Below are positions 7,988 through 16,599 of a stretch of 64,000 nucleotides of DNA, piece by piece. The stretch is from contig NZ_RZNZ01000013.1 of the NCBI RefSeq assembly GCF_008698145.1, forward strand, positions 1 through 64,000, given 5' to 3'. How positions within the stretch are numbered: position 1 is the stretch's first letter; every line of letters begins with the position of its first letter. The DNA comes from Bifidobacterium vespertilionis. GTDB lineage: Bacteria > Actinomycetota > Actinomycetes > Actinomycetales > Bifidobacteriaceae. The translations under genes were made by a program, and so were the position numbers. The notes beneath the pieces were generated by a model. That model did no database searches, had not been told where the DNA came from, and saw only the letters and a program-made list of their open reading frames with translations.

Positions 7988-10198
7988 ATGGAATCCGTCA
8001 CGATGACCACTTTCCGCCGCCGTTTTGCCGCGGGCATTGCGGCCGCCACCGCCGGGGCGCTGCTGATCGCCGGCGTTGCGATGCCGCCCGTCGCGGCGCA
8101 TGCCGATGAGCCGTCCGCGTCCTCATCCTCATCAGCCGGCAAGGACGAGACCATCTACATCAAGGCCGGGGCCGATGGCTCGGTGTCCGGCATCTACGTC
8201 GTCAACACCTTCGCCGCAGGCAGCGCGCGCACGGTGAACGATCCCGGCGCATATGCGAAGGTGACCAATCTGACCACCGACGAGCAGTTGGACAACGCGA
8301 ACGGCTCGGTTTCGCTCACCACGCTTGCCGACCAGCCGTTCTACTACCAGGGCGATCTTGACGCCTCCACGACACTGCCGTGGACCATCGGCGTGACCTA
8401 TACGCTGGATGGGCAGCCCATCGCCGCCGACCAGCTGGCCGGGAAGAGCGGCGACTTGGAGATCTCCCTGTCGATCGAGCCGAATGCCGCAGCGGATCAG
8501 GCAGTGAGTGATTTCGCCGATAGCTACGTGATTCAGGCTCAGGGCACGTTCCCCCAGGATGCCTTCGCCGTGGATCGGACCAGCAATGCCACACTCGCGC
8601 AAGCGGGCGGCAACACCGTCGTCTCCGCGATGGTGCTGCCCGGCGAATCGACGCATGCCACGATCGGCGGCAAGGCGAATGGTTTCAGCAGTTCGGGCTG
8701 GCAGATCACCGCCATGAGCCTTGACATGGCCCTTGACGTGCGTGATCAGGACACCTCCAAGCTGTCCGAGCAAACGGACAAGCTGGAGGACGCCACCACG
8801 CAGCTGAAGAACGGGGCGGACGATCTGGCCGATGGCAACGGCAAGCTCAGGGATGGCGCGAACGCGCTCGCCGATGGCCTCGGCACGGCGAACGATGGCG
8901 CAAGCGCCCTGGCGCAGGGCGTCACCAGTCTGAGCGAAGGCGCCGGTTCCCTGAACGATGGGCTGGGCACGCTGCAGACGGGGGCCGATGCCCTGAACGA
9001 TGGGCTGGGCACGCTGAGCGGCGGCGCGGGATCGCTGCAGGATGGAGCCACGCAGCTCAAGAGCGGTGCCGATGCGGTGGCGGACGGCAACCGGAAGCTC
9101 GCCGATGGCCTTTCGCAGCTGTCGCAGGCCAGTGGGCAGCTGACGAATGCGACCTCGCAGCTGCCGTCACAGGCCAAGGCGCTGTCCGATGCGGCCTCCT
9201 CGCTCGCCCAGGGCGACCAGCAGTACCGCAAGGCGTTGTCCGATGGCCAGTCCGCCGCGCTTGCTGCGGTGGGCGGTGACATCGAGGCCGCGGAAACCGC
9301 CGCCGAGCAGGCGTACCAAACCGCGCTCGCGGGCCTGAACCCCAATGATCCCCAGTCGGTCCAACGGCTCAACGCCGCTGTGGAGACCATGGCGAAGGTG
9401 CAGAACGCCAAGGGGCAATATGAGGCGCTGAAGCAGACGGCAGACGGATACGGGCAGCTGGGCCAGGGCATTGCGGCGCTGAACACCGCTGTGAATGGCG
9501 GCGGGACGGATGGTTCCTCTAATGGGGCCGCCGCGCTGACGGGACAGCTGGAACAGTTGGGCCAGGGCATTGCGGACATGCACACGGCCATCACGCAACT
9601 GCAGGCCGGGGCGCAGTCGGCTGCCGAAGGATCCTCCCAACTTGCCTCCGGTGCCACGGGACTTGCCTCCGGTGCCTCCGATCTGGCGTCGGGAGCGGCC
9701 AATGCGCAGCAGGGAGCCTCGCAGCTGGCAGCTGGTGTGTCATCCGCACGTGATGGCTCTTCCCGACTGGCGTCCGGTGCGTCCGATGCCGCTTCCGGCG
9801 CCTCGCAGCTGGCGTCCGGCGTGTCATCCGCACGCGACGGGGCGAACGACCTGGCGTCCGGCGCCGGATCCGCCGCTGATGGCGCCGATCAGCTGTCCGA
9901 TGGCGCTCGCGAACTCGCCGACTCGGTCAAGGGCATGGACGACAAGGTGCTTGACGAGTTGCAGAAGACCATCGACGATAAGCTGGGCCGCAACTTCAAG
10001 GCGCACTCCTTCGTGGCGCCGGAGAATACCGATGTGAATCGCGTGCAGTTCACCTACGTGCTGGATGGGGTGGATGTGGACGACGAGTCGGATGGGGCGT
10101 CGGGTGCGACCGATTCCGCGGACACGACCGCAACCGGCTCGACGGCGGACGCGAACCGGGAGACCACCTTCTGGGACCGTCTCCTCGCTCTGCTCTGA
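7988..10198 (+). CDS. Secreted protein with LxxG heptad repeats (YhgE/Pip-like)
   Basis: The 736-residue protein starts with a clear signal peptide (RRR then a hydrophobic stretch; likely cleavage after VAAHA at residue 39). Residues about 260-400 and 530-660 consist of XXXLXXG heptads (for example ALADGLG, SLNDGLG, QLASGVS), the pattern of the xxxLxxG_by_4 family seen in YhgE/Pip and other exported coiled proteins; an Ala/Gln-rich helical stretch separates the two blocks. No LPXTG or obvious second membrane anchor is seen, and the C-terminus is Asp/Ser/Thr-rich. ATG 7988 has AAGGA 7 nt upstream. Co-transcription with the MMPL transporter suggests an envelope partner of that exporter. Confidence 0.82.
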   Translation: MESVTMTTFRRRFAAGIAAATAGALLIAGVAMPPVAAHADEPSASSSSSAGKDETIYIKAGADGSVSGIYVVNTFAAGSARTVNDPGAYAKVTNLTTDEQLDNANGSVSLTTLADQPFYYQGDLDASTTLPWTIGVTYTLDGQPIAADQLAGKSGDLEISLSIEPNAAADQAVSDFADSYVIQAQGTFPQDAFAVDRTSNATLAQAGGNTVVSAMVLPGESTHATIGGKANGFSSSGWQITAMSLDMALDVRDQDTSKLSEQTDKLEDATTQLKNGADDLADGNGKLRDGANALADGLGTANDGASALAQGVTSLSEGAGSLNDGLGTLQTGADALNDGLGTLSGGAGSLQDGATQLKSGADAVADGNRKLADGLSQLSQASGQLTNATSQLPSQAKALSDAASSLAQGDQQYRKALSDGQSAALAAVGGDIEAAETAAEQAYQTALAGLNPNDPQSVQRLNAAVETMAKVQNAKGQYEALKQTADGYGQLGQGIAALNTAVNGGGTDGSSNGAAALTGQLEQLGQGIADMHTAITQLQAGAQSAAEGSSQLASGATGLASGASDLASGAANAQQGASQLAAGVSSARDGSSRLASGASDAASGASQLASGVSSARDGANDLASGAGSAADGADQLSDGARELADSVKGMDDKVLDELQKTIDDKLGRNFKAHSFVAPENTDVNRVQFTYVLDGVDVDDESDGASGATDSADTTATGSTADANRETTFWDRLLALL

Positions 10199-10233
10199 CG
10201 GGCGGTTTTCGACGGGCTCAACGGGCGGTCCAA

Positions 10234-10283
10234 CGGATAGGGCGGGCTTGTAAACATGTGCGTTTGCAAGCCCGCCCTATCCG
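10234..10283. terminator. Long hairpin between convergent genes (bidirectional terminator)
   Basis: A 22-bp stem (10234-10255 with 10262-10283) with a single G-T pair and a six-base loop lies between the stops of the heptad-repeat gene and the converging GH32 gene. No long T run follows on either strand. Confidence 0.75.
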
Positions 10284-10343
10284 TTTGGCGTCTGTTTGTT
10301 TGGCGTCCCCGTCCGACCGGTTTGCCGATCAGAGCGCTGGCGT

Positions 10344-11897
10344 TCAGCCCTCCAGTCCGAGGGACTTCATGTGGTGGAGCTTGAGGCTCGTCACGTGCAG
10401 CGTGCCGGACTCGGCGACCAGCTTGACGGCGCGCGGGCCGGCGGTCGGGAAGCTGTAGGAGCTCAGGGCCTGGCTGCCGTCGTTGACGTACACCTCCACG
10501 CAGCCGCGGTCCACGTAGACGCGCAGCTTGAGCTCGTCGGCGGCGAGTTCGGCGGGGGAGAGGGGCGCGGCGCGGTAGCCGCGGTCGCCCAGCGCGTTGG
10601 CGGCGCGGTCGATCACCACGCGGCCGATCTGATCGTCATAGGCAACGGACGTGTAGGAGCCGTCCGGCGTGGCATGCACGCGCAGGCCCGCGCGCTCGGC
10701 GGTGGAACCCTTGAGATCGATCGTCATCTCGATCTCCACGGCCTCGGCATCGTCCGAGATGACCTGCTCGCCGTTGACGCCCAGCGTGATCTCGCCGTGA
10801 TCGAACGTCTGCTCACGCAGTCCGGCCATCTCGGCCACCGGGGCGGTGTGGATGTCGCCGTCGTCGCCCAGCGTGATCTCGCGTGGCAGGGTGAGGTTGC
10901 CGCACCAGCCGTCCTGCTCCATCGGGATGGGCTGGACGAAGGGGCTCAGCCAGCCGTACATGATCTGGCGGCCGTCCGGGGCGGTGAACGACTGGGGGGC
11001 ATAGAAGTTGTGGCCGCAGTCCCACAGGCGGAACTCGGTCTCCGGCTTGAACTCCTCGCCGGGAACCCACGTGCCGATCATGTAGCCGGCGTTGTTGACG
11101 TTGCGGTTCATGAAACCGTGCGCCTTGGAGCCCATGGCGGAGAAGCCGATCACCCACTTCTCGTTGCCGTCCTTGTCCGTGACGGGGAAGAAGTCCGGGC
11201 ACTCGAGCATGAACACGTCCGGATCCGGGTGCTGGAAGAGCACGCGCTTGAACGTCCACTCCACCATGTCCTCGGAGGTGTACAGCCACATCTGGCCGCG
11301 CTTGTCCGCCGAGGAGACGCCGAAGACCATGTACCAGGTGCCGTCCGCCTTGAAGACCTTCGGGTCGCGGAAGTGGGACCAGACCTTCTCGCGCGGGCAG
11401 TCGACGACCATGCCCCGCTTGGTGACGGTGGTCAGGTTGTCGTCATTCGGCTCGGCGAGCATCTGGACCTGCCACTCGCCGTCGCTGCCATCGTGGCCGT
11501 TGGCCCAGCGGTGGCCGGTGTAGTAGAAGCGCAGCTTGCCGTCGTCGCCCACGATCGCGGATCCGGAGAACACGCCGTCCTTCTCCTGCTCGAGGCTCGG
11601 CGCGAAGGCGATCGGCTCGCGGCGCCACGTGAGCATGTCCTCGCTGGAGACGTGTCCCCAGTGGCAGGAGCCCCACTGGGTGCCGTAGGGGTGCAGCTGG
11701 TAGAAGACGTGCCAGCGGCCCTTGTAGAACGTCAGGCCGTTCGGGTCGTTGATCCAGCCGCCGTCGGAGGCGATGTGGAACTTCGGGTACCAGCGGTCGT
11801 TGCGCTCGGCGCGCAGCTTGGCCACGCCGGCCTCGGCCTTGGCGAGTTCCTCGGCGTGATCGTGGATGGGGGTGTAGACGGGGGTGAAACCGGTCAT
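10344..11897 (-). CDS. cscA: Beta-fructofuranosidase (GH32)
   Basis: This 517-residue cytoplasmic enzyme (no signal peptide) hydrolyses the terminal beta-fructosyl linkage of sucrose and short fructo-oligosaccharides. The GH32 signatures are intact: WINDPNG (residues 48-54, nucleophile Asp51), RDP (177-179) and ECP (232-234, acid/base Glu232), followed by the C-terminal beta-sandwich. ATG 11897 is preceded by GAAAGG; upstream in-frame codons lack a site. It lies downstream of the sugar symporter on the same strand (132-nt gap), the known bifidobacterial sucrose/FOS arrangement. The size matches bifidobacterial CscA/BfrA enzymes. Confidence 0.95.
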   Translation of the reverse strand: MTGFTPVYTPIHDHAEELAKAEAGVAKLRAERNDRWYPKFHIASDGGWINDPNGLTFYKGRWHVFYQLHPYGTQWGSCHWGHVSSEDMLTWRREPIAFAPSLEQEKDGVFSGSAIVGDDGKLRFYYTGHRWANGHDGSDGEWQVQMLAEPNDDNLTTVTKRGMVVDCPREKVWSHFRDPKVFKADGTWYMVFGVSSADKRGQMWLYTSEDMVEWTFKRVLFQHPDPDVFMLECPDFFPVTDKDGNEKWVIGFSAMGSKAHGFMNRNVNNAGYMIGTWVPGEEFKPETEFRLWDCGHNFYAPQSFTAPDGRQIMYGWLSPFVQPIPMEQDGWCGNLTLPREITLGDDGDIHTAPVAEMAGLREQTFDHGEITLGVNGEQVISDDAEAVEIEMTIDLKGSTAERAGLRVHATPDGSYTSVAYDDQIGRVVIDRAANALGDRGYRAAPLSPAELAADELKLRVYVDRGCVEVYVNDGSQALSSYSFPTAGPRAVKLVAESGTLHVTSLKLHHMKSLGLEG

Positions 11898-12029
11898 GGA
11901 AAGCCTTTCGTGTTGCCGTGTGTGCTTGCCCTTGTTCTTGTGCCGCGTATCTGCGGGGAAGGGTGGCACCCGGGGCGGACAAGGGAATCGCAGCCCCGGA
12001 TGCCAAGTGTGTGTGAGGCTTGCCTGCCG

Positions 12030-13340
12030 TCAGGCCTTCGCGGCTTCCATCTGGCGCAGCTGCTTGTCCGTGTAGAACGGATCGCCGCCCACCTCCTGAT
12101 CGTCCTTCTTGATCACGAAGAAGCCGTAGATCAGGGCCGCGAGCACGATGGCGGAGATGGTGAAGAAGGTCGGGCGGTCGCCCATGTGGTCGTGCAGGGC
12201 GCCGAGCGGGGTGGAGAAGATGATCTGGCCCACCTGCGAGGCGATCTGGAAGCCGACCATGTACAGGGTGGCGGACAGCTTCGTGTCGAAGTGCAGGGTG
12301 AAGTAGCGGAACGCCGGCAGGCAGAACAGCGGGACCTCGATGGAGTGGAACATCTTGACCACGGAGACCATGATCGGGTCATGGAACACGCCGCACAGGC
12401 CGATGCGGGCGAACATCACGAACGCGCCGAGCAGCAGGGAGTTGCGCACGCCGATCTTCTTCATGATGATCGGGACCACACCCATCATGGCCGACTCCAC
12501 GAACACCTGGATGCCGTTGAGCGTGCCGTAGGTGGCGGTGCCGATCTCCTTGGTCGGGAACAGGGAGGCGTAGTAGGTGGGGAACATCTGCTGGTCGAAC
12601 ACGGTGTAGAAGGTGTTGGTGAGCAGCATGAAGACGATGAGGATCCACAGGGTGGGCATGCCCAGAACGTGGACCATCTCCTTGAAGGAGGGGTTGGTGC
12701 GCTCGGCGTTCGGATCAGCGGCCTTCTTCAGCTCCTCCTTCTGCTCGGCGGGCACCCAGAAGGCGTAGACGCACAGCATGCCCAGGCCGCAGATGGAACC
12801 GATCCAGAAGTTGATCATCGGGTTGATGTTGAAGATGAAGCCGGCGCACAGGGCCACGATCGCGTAGCCGAAGGAGCCCCAGGCGCGGGACTGGCCGTAC
12901 TCGAAACCGAACTTGCGGCCGTAGCGCTCGGTGAACGCCTCGAACAGCGAGCAGGCGGCCATGAAGCCCGCGGACAGGACGAGGGATCCGCCGAGCACGC
13001 CGATCCAGCGCTGGGTGCCGCCGGCCTCGAGCATGGGCGAGTAGAAGAACTGGACGAACGGGCCCACGAGCGCCGCGATCACGGAGATCACGATGACGAG
13101 CTGGCGCTTGATGCCGAGCTGGTCCTGGATGACGCCGTACGCGAACATGATGACCATGGTGGCGGCGGAGTTGATGGAGTAGATGGTGCCAGCCTCGGTG
13201 CCCGTCAGGCCGATGGACTCGAGCCAGATGCGGAAGAAGGACCACCAGATGCCCCACGAGCAGAAGAACATGAAGATGCCGAAGGAGCTTTGCAGATAGG
13301 AGGGGTTCCTCCAGAGCGACGTCTTCGTCTGCGATGCCAT
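12030..13340 (-). CDS. cscB: LacY-type sugar/proton symporter (sucrose/oligosaccharide permease)
   Basis: The 436-residue MFS protein has twelve predicted membrane helices and the oligosaccharide:H+ symporter look: the early segment FMFFCSWGIWWSFFRIWLE, and an acidic GVFHDP and MGDRPTFF in the C-terminal half. It should import sucrose or short fructo-oligosaccharides into the cytoplasm for the adjacent GH32 enzyme. ATG 13340 (MASQTK) follows AAGGGAAAG; the open frame continues upstream into the leader but without a site. Transcription starts near 13519, leaving an unusually long leader of about 180 nt that contains GCGTTGC-type short tandem repeats (13370-13400). Confidence 0.93.
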   Translation of the reverse strand: MASQTKTSLWRNPSYLQSSFGIFMFFCSWGIWWSFFRIWLESIGLTGTEAGTIYSINSAATMVIMFAYGVIQDQLGIKRQLVIVISVIAALVGPFVQFFYSPMLEAGGTQRWIGVLGGSLVLSAGFMAACSLFEAFTERYGRKFGFEYGQSRAWGSFGYAIVALCAGFIFNINPMINFWIGSICGLGMLCVYAFWVPAEQKEELKKAADPNAERTNPSFKEMVHVLGMPTLWILIVFMLLTNTFYTVFDQQMFPTYYASLFPTKEIGTATYGTLNGIQVFVESAMMGVVPIIMKKIGVRNSLLLGAFVMFARIGLCGVFHDPIMVSVVKMFHSIEVPLFCLPAFRYFTLHFDTKLSATLYMVGFQIASQVGQIIFSTPLGALHDHMGDRPTFFTISAIVLAALIYGFFVIKKDDQEVGGDPFYTDKQLRQMEAAKA

Positions 13341-13525
13341 TTTATCTTTCCCTTGTCTCTTTGTTGTATTGCTGCGTTGCGTTGCGCTGTTGCGTTGCGC
13401 GACGGCCGTGCGCCCAACCGGTGCGTTGCGGGGGAGCCGCTGCATCGAACCGGTTTGATGCTTGCCGTCACTGGACCGGGGAATGGCTGCCATGCCGTTC
13501 CCTTGGTGTTTTTTGTTGTGCCTAC

Positions 13526-13562
13526 ACTATAGCAGATCAATCGATATACGTAAAACGATTGA
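13526..13562 (-). promoter_or_regulatory. Promoter and probable LacI-type operator of the sucrose genes
   Basis: On the reverse strand TTTACG (13549-13554) and TATAGT (13526-13531) are spaced by 17 bp. An inverted repeat TCAATCG (13537-13543) / CGATTGA (13556-13562) straddles the -35 and spacer, a good place for repression. AATCG/CGATT half-sites resemble LacI-family operators. No regulator gene is adjacent; the LacI gene at 34089-35138 is one candidate. Confidence 0.6.
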
Positions 13563-13756
13563 CGCTTGTGATGGCAAGGGTTTGAGGGGTTGGGTAAACG
13601 CTGCAATGGCGGAATGGTGCGGGAAAGGTTTCCTCCGTTAACTTATAAAACCGGTTCGATCGGCGTGTCGCGGCATGGGCAGATGGGGCGCGGAGCGGGT
13701 TGAAGCGGTGTTGGACGGTGGCTGGGGGAGTGGAAAATTCAATGATTCCAACGGGT

Positions 13757-13785
13757 TTGAGCCCTCTATAAGTTATATGTATGCT
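13757..13785 (+). promoter_or_regulatory. Promoter with TATAAGTTA element upstream of the trans-sulfuration gene
   Basis: TTGAGC (13757-13762) and TATGCT (13780-13785) are spaced by 17 bp. The spacer contains TATAAGTTA (13767-13775), and its exact inverse TAACTTATA occurs 120 bp upstream at 13639-13647. AT-rich 9-mers like this are rare in a GC-rich spacer, so the pair may be operators for an unidentified regulator. The 538-bp divergent spacer 13341-13878 otherwise holds only the two promoters and leaders. Confidence 0.5.
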
Positions 13786-13878
13786 TCGCGGCTTGCCTTG
13801 GCCGCTCCCGGCGGGTTAGCGTAGCAACGTCAATACAACGCAGCGCCAAAGCGCGGGACTTTCCGAAAGGGGGATGTC

Positions 13879-15111
13879 ATGGCGAGATTCAACACGCAGC
13901 TGGTCCACGGCGTGCCGGTGAACGACAACAACACCGGTGCCGTCAACCCGCCCATCTACAACTCTTCCACGTATACGTTCGGGTCGGTCGACGCCATGCC
14001 CCGCTGGGACTACGCCCGCAGCGGCAACCCCACGCGCGAGTTCCTGGAGAGCCAGATCGCCCAGCTCGAGCACGGTGAGCGGGGATTCGCCTTCGCCTCC
14101 GGTCTGGCGGCCATCCATGCGGTCCTGTCCATCTTCAAGCCAGGCGATCGCATTGTGGTGGGCAAAGACATCTACGGCGGCACCTATTCCCAGCTCCACG
14201 AGCACTTCAGCCGATGGGGCCTGATCGTGGACGGCGTGGACACGCAGGACCCGGTGGCGGTCAGCCGCGCGCTGTCCAATCCGGATGCCAAGGCCGTTTA
14301 CTTCGAGACGCTCACCAATCCGCTGCTCAAGGTCAACGACGTGCGGTCGCTGTCCGCGCTGGCCCATGCCCACGGCGCGATCGCGATCGTGGACAACACC
14401 TTCGTCACCCCCTACCTCCAGCAGCCGCTCGATCTGGGCGCCGATGTGGTGCTCCATTCCGCCACCAAGTATCTGGCCGGCCACTCCGACGTGGTCGCGG
14501 GTCTGGTGGTGGTGCGCGACGCCGATCTGGCCAGCCGCATCTACTTCGTGCAGAACCGTCTGGGCGCGGTGCTCGCCCCGGCCGAATGCGATTCGGTGCG
14601 CAAGGGCATCCAGACCCTCGCGCTGCGCATGGACCGCCAGCAGGAGAACGCCCTGAAAGTGGCAAGGTACCTCAAGCGCCACCCGCTGGTTTCGGCCGTG
14701 CACTACCCGGGACTGGAGTCCGATCCGGGCCACGCGCTGGCCTCCCGCGAGCTCAACGGCGCCGGCGGCGTGCTGTCCTTTGAGGTCAGGGACGACGTTG
14801 ATGCGGGCACGGTGCTCAACAGCTTCAAGGTCTTCCGCCTGGCCGTCTCCCTGGGCGCGGTCGAATCGCTCGCCGAGTTCCCGGCGCGCATGACCCATTT
14901 CGAACTGCCGCGCGAGGAGCGCCTCAAGATCGGCATCACCGATGGGCTGATCCGCCTTGCCGTGGGCATCGAGGATTCCGCCGACCTGCTCGAAGATCTT
15001 GAGCAGGCGCTGCATGCCGCCGGCGAGGAGTCCAACGATCGTGCGGCGCAGGCCACGGTGAACGCGACCGCCACGGCCACCGCACTGGCGGGCATCGGCG
15101 CACTTTCATGA
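13879..15111 (+). CDS. Cys/Met-metabolism PLP enzyme (cystathionine gamma-synthase or beta-lyase)
   Basis: The 410-residue fold-type I PLP enzyme belongs to the Cys/Met metabolism family. The PLP-lysine is in SATK (Lys197), with the ring-stacking/acid region VDNT (Asp172) and the phosphate-binding ASGLAAIH segment (about 73-80). Such enzymes interconvert cysteine, cystathionine and homocysteine in the cytoplasm; sequence alone does not separate synthase from lyase. ATG 13879 follows GAAAGGGGG. The last codons overlap the start of the next gene (ATGA), so the two products are translationally coupled. The C-terminal 25 residues are a low-complexity Ala/Thr tail beyond the usual family end. Confidence 0.88.
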   Translation: MARFNTQLVHGVPVNDNNTGAVNPPIYNSSTYTFGSVDAMPRWDYARSGNPTREFLESQIAQLEHGERGFAFASGLAAIHAVLSIFKPGDRIVVGKDIYGGTYSQLHEHFSRWGLIVDGVDTQDPVAVSRALSNPDAKAVYFETLTNPLLKVNDVRSLSALAHAHGAIAIVDNTFVTPYLQQPLDLGADVVLHSATKYLAGHSDVVAGLVVVRDADLASRIYFVQNRLGAVLAPAECDSVRKGIQTLALRMDRQQENALKVARYLKRHPLVSAVHYPGLESDPGHALASRELNGAGGVLSFEVRDDVDAGTVLNSFKVFRLAVSLGAVESLAEFPARMTHFELPREERLKIGITDGLIRLAVGIEDSADLLEDLEQALHAAGEESNDRAAQATVNATATATALAGIGALS

Positions 15112-15818
15112 GGACGCCGCTCATCTATCAGATGACGTGCTACGACTGCGGCCCCACCACTTTGGTGAACGCACTGCGGTTCCTCTACGAGCGTGAGGAG
15201 CTTGATCCCGAACTGCTCGCCACCATCTATGCCCGGACGCTCGACGACTTCAACGAGGCCGGCGAGGCAGGCAAGCTCGGCACCTCCCATCAGGCGATCC
15301 GGCATGTGGCACGGTATCTGAACATGTATGGCAGCGGCACGGGATTCCCCGTGGCGGCCGAGATATGGTCGGGTGAGGACGCGCTGATCGCGCCCGGTTC
15401 CAAGGCGTTTCGAGCGCTTGAGGAATACGGGGCCGGGGCCGGCGGACGGGATGATCGCGGTGCCGCCGCCGCTGCTTCGGCGTCCGTGGCGATCGTGGCG
15501 CGCATCTGGCACGGCGAGAACGGGCACTATACGCTGCTCACCGGTGTGGAGGACGGGCGGGTGCTCGCATTCGATCCGTATCTGGAGGATGCCGGTGAGG
15601 GGCTTGCCAATGGCACTGTGGACGGTGATCGCGTTCGGCTGGTGGCGGGCCGTCCGCTGGTCGCCAATCGCAGCGTTGATCCCGTGGCGTTCCACAGCGA
15701 TGTGAAGGCGAACTACGCGCTGAAGAACGCCGTCAATGCGGATCCTACGGACCCGCGAATCGGCGAACTGGTGGTGATCCGTCGGACGGATCGCGGGGTG
15801 AGTCTGCCGACGGCTTGA
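15108..15818 (+). CDS. Papain/C39-like cysteine peptidase-fold protein
   Basis: The 236-residue protein carries an intact papain-like triad in C39 order: Cys14 in DCGPTT, His140 in NGHYTLL and Asp156 in FDPY. There is no signal peptide and no transporter domain, so it differs from bacteriocin-processing C39 exporters. The insertion at about residues 106-126 is low-complexity Gly/Ala. It begins inside the stop codon of the trans-sulfuration enzyme (ATGA), which implies coordinated synthesis and a role in sulfur-amino-acid metabolism, perhaps cleaving a small peptide or amide. The substrate is unknown. Confidence 0.8.
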   Translation: MRTPLIYQMTCYDCGPTTLVNALRFLYEREELDPELLATIYARTLDDFNEAGEAGKLGTSHQAIRHVARYLNMYGSGTGFPVAAEIWSGEDALIAPGSKAFRALEEYGAGAGGRDDRGAAAAASASVAIVARIWHGENGHYTLLTGVEDGRVLAFDPYLEDAGEGLANGTVDGDRVRLVAGRPLVANRSVDPVAFHSDVKANYALKNAVNADPTDPRIGELVVIRRTDRGVSLPTA

Positions 15819-15836
15819 GCGGGGTGCTGGTCTGGT

Positions 15837-16110
15837 CTTCCTGAGCGGAGCGGCGGCGTCATCCTGAGCACTGAGCCGTTAAGCGGACAGCCCTGTGGGC
15901 TGTCCGTAGGCAGGCCGAGCCGTGGGGCGGACGCCGGTAGCGTTCGCAGGTGAGGGTGAACGTCAGTGAGCGAATGAAACCGCGGCCGCAGGCCGACCGC
16001 AGTTGCGGTCGAGCCGCTGCCAAGGCGGCGACGGTCCGACGCAGCCGGACACCGATAGCGCGCAGTCGGAGGATCCTTAACTGTCCGCCCGGATTAAGGA
16101 TCCTTCGCTG
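15837..16110. repeat. Repeat block B, left: composite GTCATCCTGAG element
   Basis: From 15858 the sequence runs GTCATCCTGAGCACTGAGCCG, then a GCGGACAGCCC...GGGCTGTCCG hairpin (about 15883-15906), then a CCAAGGCGG...GACGGTCCG segment and AGTCGGAGGATCC (about 16018-16078). The same order occurs at 56716-56850, so this is a composite mobile-like repeat rather than chance. Another GGATCC-type copy begins at about 16094. No gene is seen between 15819 and 16877. Confidence 0.7.
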
Positions 16111-16284
16111 CGGCCTTCGGCTTGCGTTCGGGCTCAAACTTCTTTCCGGAAGGTGGACTGGCGTGCGTGACCGGGCGTGTGGTGTGACTGGTCGTGTGAC
16201 ATGGCGTGCCCATTCCCGGTCACAGGGATTTCAAAATGGCTTTATTCCAACGATTCCGGCACCCCGTGACCGGGCTTGCCCACA

Positions 16285-16335
16285 CCGTGTCACGCACCCG
16301 GTCACAACGCACGCCGTGTCACGCACCCGGTCACA
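16285..16335. repeat. 22-bp tandem repeat, period 29 bp
   Basis: A 22-bp unit, CCGTGTCACGCACCC followed by GGTCACA, occurs at 16285-16306 and 16314-16335. Related CCCGGTCAC/GTGACCGGG fragments lie at 16213-16225 and 16265-16274. No coding function is evident. Confidence 0.65.
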
Positions 16336-16367
16336 CGCCGGGTCACGCCGAATCCCGGAACCGGCCC

Positions 16368-16564
16368 GATCTGCCCAGTTCCGCCCGGTTGGTGCCCGGT
16401 GTGCGCCCGATCTGCCCAGTTCGTGTCCGATTGCGCCGCAAACTGGGCAGATCGGGCCTCTCGCCGCGCAAACTGGGCAGATCATACCGTCTGGAGGCCG
16501 AAAACCGGTCGCAGAAGACCGGATCTGCCCAGTTTGCGAATCCAGTGTCCCGATTTGCCCAGTT
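16368..16564. repeat. Six-copy GATCTGCCCAGTT motif array in both orientations
   Basis: Copies of GATCTGCCCAGTT lie at 16368-16380, 16409-16421, 16522-16534 and 16552-16564 (last with one change). The inverse AACTGGGCAGATC lies at 16441-16453 and 16471-16483. Start-to-start spacings of neighbouring copies are about 30-51 bp. The second and third copies form an inverted pair able to fold. It is not a CRISPR array: units are inverted, spacing varies and no cas genes are near. A degenerate relative lies at 613-790. Confidence 0.75.
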
Positions 16565-16599
16565 TGTGGGTGGGTCACCGCAGGCGGCACTTCCGCCGT

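Noticed and set aside
16285..16565. CRISPR-like array
   Set aside because: Repeats are short, occur in both orientations, have unequal spacing, and no cas genes are present.
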